Shown in pieces: positions 13,953 to 15,747 of a DNA stretch of 15,747 bases (within the stretch, counting starts at the first letter, position 1; every line of letters starts with the position of its first letter). Source of the stretch: DASSCW01 sp036555005. Its GTDB lineage: Bacteria > Chloroflexota > Limnocylindria > QHBO01. The translations under genes and the position numbers were made by a program. The notes below the pieces were generated by a model that ran no database searches, was not told the origin of the DNA, and was given only the letters and a program-made list of their open reading frames with translations. The stretch lies in NCBI GenBank assembly GCA_036555005.1, contig DATBME010000111.1:1-15747 (forward strand), given 5' to 3'.

Positions 13953-14849
13953 TCACGCTTCGCGCTGCTCTCCCGCCTCGATCGCGTTGGCGCGTGCCAC
14001 CTCGGCCCCAATCAGCAGGACCACGCTGGCGAAGTAGATGAAGACGATCAGGGTGATGATCGCCGCCAGCGGCCCGAACAGGTCCTCGAAGTTGGCGAAC
14101 TCGGTGATGTAGAACGTGTAGCCCACCCGCAGGGCCGTCCACAGCACCGCCGCCACCAGGGCCCCCGGCCACACGTCGCCGAACGTCACCTTCTGGCTGG
14201 GCACCACGCGGTACAGGACCAGGTAGGCCAGGAACACCATCAGGAAGGGCACGACGGAGCCGATGAGGGCGACCACCAGGTCGCCGCCCTGGAAGCGATC
14301 GACGATGTCGGCCGTCCGGTTCTGGAGGTAGCTGGTCACGAACCCGATCGCGACCGATGCCACGATCAGGGCGCCGCTGAACAGGATCAGCAGGATGCCC
14401 AGCAGCTTCTCGCGCAGGATGAAGAGCGGCTTGCCGTCGCTGAATGCGCGATTGATGCCCCGGCTCACAGCGCCGAAGAAGCCCAGCGCGCCCCACAGCA
14501 GGAAGATCAGTCCGACCACGGTGATGCTGCCGCGCGAGGCGATGGCAGCGTCGATCATCGACTCGATCAGCTCCGGATCGATGGGCGTGTTCTGCGCGAA
14601 CCAGGTCAGGATCACGCGGCGAGCCTGTCCCTCGCCGATGAACAGGGTCAGCAGCACTGCACCCAGCAGCAGCACGTTCACGAAGGACAGGATCGAGAAG
14701 TAAGCCATCGAGCCGGCGTAGTTCAGGCCGTCGTGGTCCAGCAGGCCGACGACCGATGTGCGCACCACCCGAGTTAGCCGATAGCGCAGCAGCCAGCCGT
14801 CGACGGTGGACACGGTGCGCGTGGCGAAGGCGATGACGCGATCGAACAT
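13953..14849 (-). CDS. YihY/BrkB family inner-membrane protein
   Basis: A 298-residue polytopic protein of the YihY/virulence factor BrkB family, once misnamed ribonuclease BN. About six hydrophobic segments are visible near residues 47-70, 108-130, 148-170, 188-213, 227-247 and 262-287. Family features include GLNYAGSMAYFSILSF in the first helix, GAVSRGINRAF after the second, YRVVPSQKVTFGDVWPGAL before the fifth, and GPLAAIITLIVFIYF in the last. The molecular function of the family is unsettled; some members are suspected transporters. ATG 14849 is chosen because longer frames would cross the start of the divergent LigD gene. There is no clear Shine-Dalgarno. A TACCCT (14895-14890) could be its -10 and would overlap the LigD -10. 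Confidence 0.88.
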   Translation of the reverse strand: MFDRVIAFATRTVSTVDGWLLRYRLTRVVRTSVVGLLDHDGLNYAGSMAYFSILSFVNVLLLGAVLLTLFIGEGQARRVILTWFAQNTPIDPELIESMIDAAIASRGSITVVGLIFLLWGALGFFGAVSRGINRAFSDGKPLFILREKLLGILLILFSGALIVASVAIGFVTSYLQNRTADIVDRFQGGDLVVALIGSVVPFLMVFLAYLVLYRVVPSQKVTFGDVWPGALVAAVLWTALRVGYTFYITEFANFEDLFGPLAAIITLIVFIYFASVVLLIGAEVARANAIEAGEQREA

Positions 14850-14893
14850 TCGGCGCCGATGGGCTCCAGCTGGGGGCTCCGCTGGCGACAGGG

Positions 14894-14899
14894 TAGGCT
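14894..14899 (+). promoter_or_regulatory. -10-like element for a leaderless LigD polymerase gene
   Basis: TAGGCT is followed by 6 nt (GATCGC) and ATG 14906. No Shine-Dalgarno lies between. The 56-bp gap to the divergent YihY start leaves room only for overlapping promoters. Confidence 0.45.
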
Positions 14900-14905
14900 G
14901 ATCGC

Positions 14906-15747
14906 ATGCCAAAGGACCCATCGGTCTCGCTCGAGCTCGACGGGCACGAGGTCACCGTCACCAACCCGAACAAGGTCTACTTCCCCGAGGCCGGCATCAG
15001 CAAGCTGGAGCTGGTGGAGTACTTCATGGCGGTGGCCGATGGTGCCCTGCTGGGCGTGCGCGACCGCCCGATGGCGCTGAAGCGCTTCGTGGACGGCATC
15101 ACCGGCGAGGCCTTCTTCCAGAAGCGGGCCCCGAAGTCGGTGCCGGACTACGTCAGCACCGTGGAGCTGGCCTTCCCATCGGGTCGCACCGCCGACGAGG
15201 TAGTCGTCTCGAACCGCGCCGCGCTGGCCTGGGTGGCCAACCTGGGCTGCGTGGACCTGAACCCGCACCCCGTCCGCGCCGACGACCTGGATCACCCGGA
15301 CGAGCTGCGCGCCGATTTGGATCCCGGGCCTGGCGTGCCGTGGGCCGACGTCCGACGCGTGGCGCTGGTGGTGCGCGATGTGCTGGCCGACCACGGCCTG
15401 ACCGGATGGCCAAAGACGTCCGGCTCGCGCGGGATCCACGTGTACACGCGGATCGAGCGGCGCTGGGGCTTCGCCGAGGTCCGCCGCGCGGCGCTGGCCA
15501 TGGCCCGCGAGGTCGAGCGCCGCGCCCCCGACATCTCCACCAGCAAGTGGTGGAAGGAGGAGCGCCACGGGGTCTTCATCGACTACAACCAGAACGCCAA
15601 GGACCGCACCGTGGCGTCGGCCTACTCGGTGCGACCGGTGCCCGGCGCCTGGGTGTCGGCGCCGCTGACCTGGGACGAGGTGCCCGACGCCGAGCTCGGC
15701 GACTTCACGCTGCGCACCATGCCGGCGCGCTACGCGAAGCTCGGTGA
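14906..15747 (+). CDS. ligD: LigD-type DNA polymerase/primase domain protein (runs off right edge)
   Basis: Archaeo-eukaryotic primase-like polymerase domain of bacterial NHEJ ligase LigD, which fills gaps and adds ribonucleotides at double-strand breaks. 280 codons are visible and the frame is open at the edge. It begins MPKDPSVSLELDGHEVTVTN and continues with NKVYFPEAGISK and RPMALKRFVDG, the usual N-terminal signature. The catalytic acids are DLDPG (D137, D139) and D226 in GVFIDYNQN. The nucleotide-binding motif TSGSRGIHVY includes H178. DRTVASAYSVRP and AWVSAPLTWDEV follow as in the family. Because the end is missing, it may be a stand-alone polymerase or the first domain of a longer LigD with ligase or phosphoesterase modules; no Ku gene is in the window. 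ATG is chosen from family alignment in memory and the TAGGCT element. Confidence 0.9.
   Translation, partial: MPKDPSVSLELDGHEVTVTNPNKVYFPEAGISKLELVEYFMAVADGALLGVRDRPMALKRFVDGITGEAFFQKRAPKSVPDYVSTVELAFPSGRTADEVVVSNRAALAWVANLGCVDLNPHPVRADDLDHPDELRADLDPGPGVPWADVRRVALVVRDVLADHGLTGWPKTSGSRGIHVYTRIERRWGFAEVRRAALAMAREVERRAPDISTSKWWKEERHGVFIDYNQNAKDRTVASAYSVRPVPGAWVSAPLTWDEVPDAELGDFTLRTMPARYAKLG

Overview
The window is about 70 % G+C with very strong G/C bias at third codon positions, which creates long spurious antisense reading frames. Gene content and protein style fit an uncultured high-GC bacterium, most likely Chloroflexota of the Limnocylindria/Ellin6529 kind, less likely a deep actinobacterium. 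The clues are a short transketolase followed by separate but coupled transaldolase and phosphoglucose isomerase genes, a small two-module zinc-ribbon protein, a DUF3417-type alpha-glucan phosphorylase, and a LigD-type polymerase. The taxonomic call is an inference from remembered families; no 16S or marker gene is present.

Layout. Positions 1-3382, minus strand: a pentose-phosphate/glycolysis operon tkt-tal-pgi (pgi runs off the left edge), preceded by a 346-bp gene-free region holding two copies of a 19-bp dyad GTACTCA-N5-TGAGTAC that looks like an operator pair. Positions 3729-4058, minus: zinc-ribbon protein with its own promoter and a leader of about 150 nt. Positions 4289-4483, plus: 64-residue membrane protein, ending stop-on-stop with a convergent nicotinamidase (4480-5070, minus). 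The nicotinamidase is divergent from a plus-strand operon of a DAO-family FAD oxidoreductase and a DinB-like/TPR fusion (5136-7340). Positions 7352-10135, minus: a 927-residue protein with an N-terminal helix-turn-helix, a coiled coil and about 800 residues of acidic Ala/Glu/Pro-rich low-complexity sequence. It is divergent from alpha-glucan phosphorylase (10199-12391, plus). Positions 12394-13773, minus: secreted coiled-coil M23 peptidase. Positions 13953-14849, minus: YihY/BrkB-type membrane protein, divergent from a LigD polymerase-domain gene (14906 to the right edge, plus).

How the genes work together. Central carbon metabolism is the main theme: the non-oxidative pentose-phosphate enzymes and Pgi interconvert sugar phosphates, and the phosphorylase releases glucose-1-phosphate from storage glucan. 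The nicotinamidase feeds NAD salvage. The peptidase acts on the cell wall, and LigD polymerase belongs to NHEJ-type DNA repair. No mobile element, CRISPR array, tRNA or rRNA was seen.

Two global patterns stand out. Genes that begin a transcription unit mostly lack a Shine-Dalgarno sequence and instead carry a -10-like TANNNT hexamer 6-9 nt before the start codon, suggesting leaderless mRNAs; genes inside operons have strong Shine-Dalgarno sites or ATGA overlaps. All three convergent gene pairs meet within -4 to +11 bp with no terminator hairpin between them. The least understood gene is the 927-residue HTH/disordered protein.
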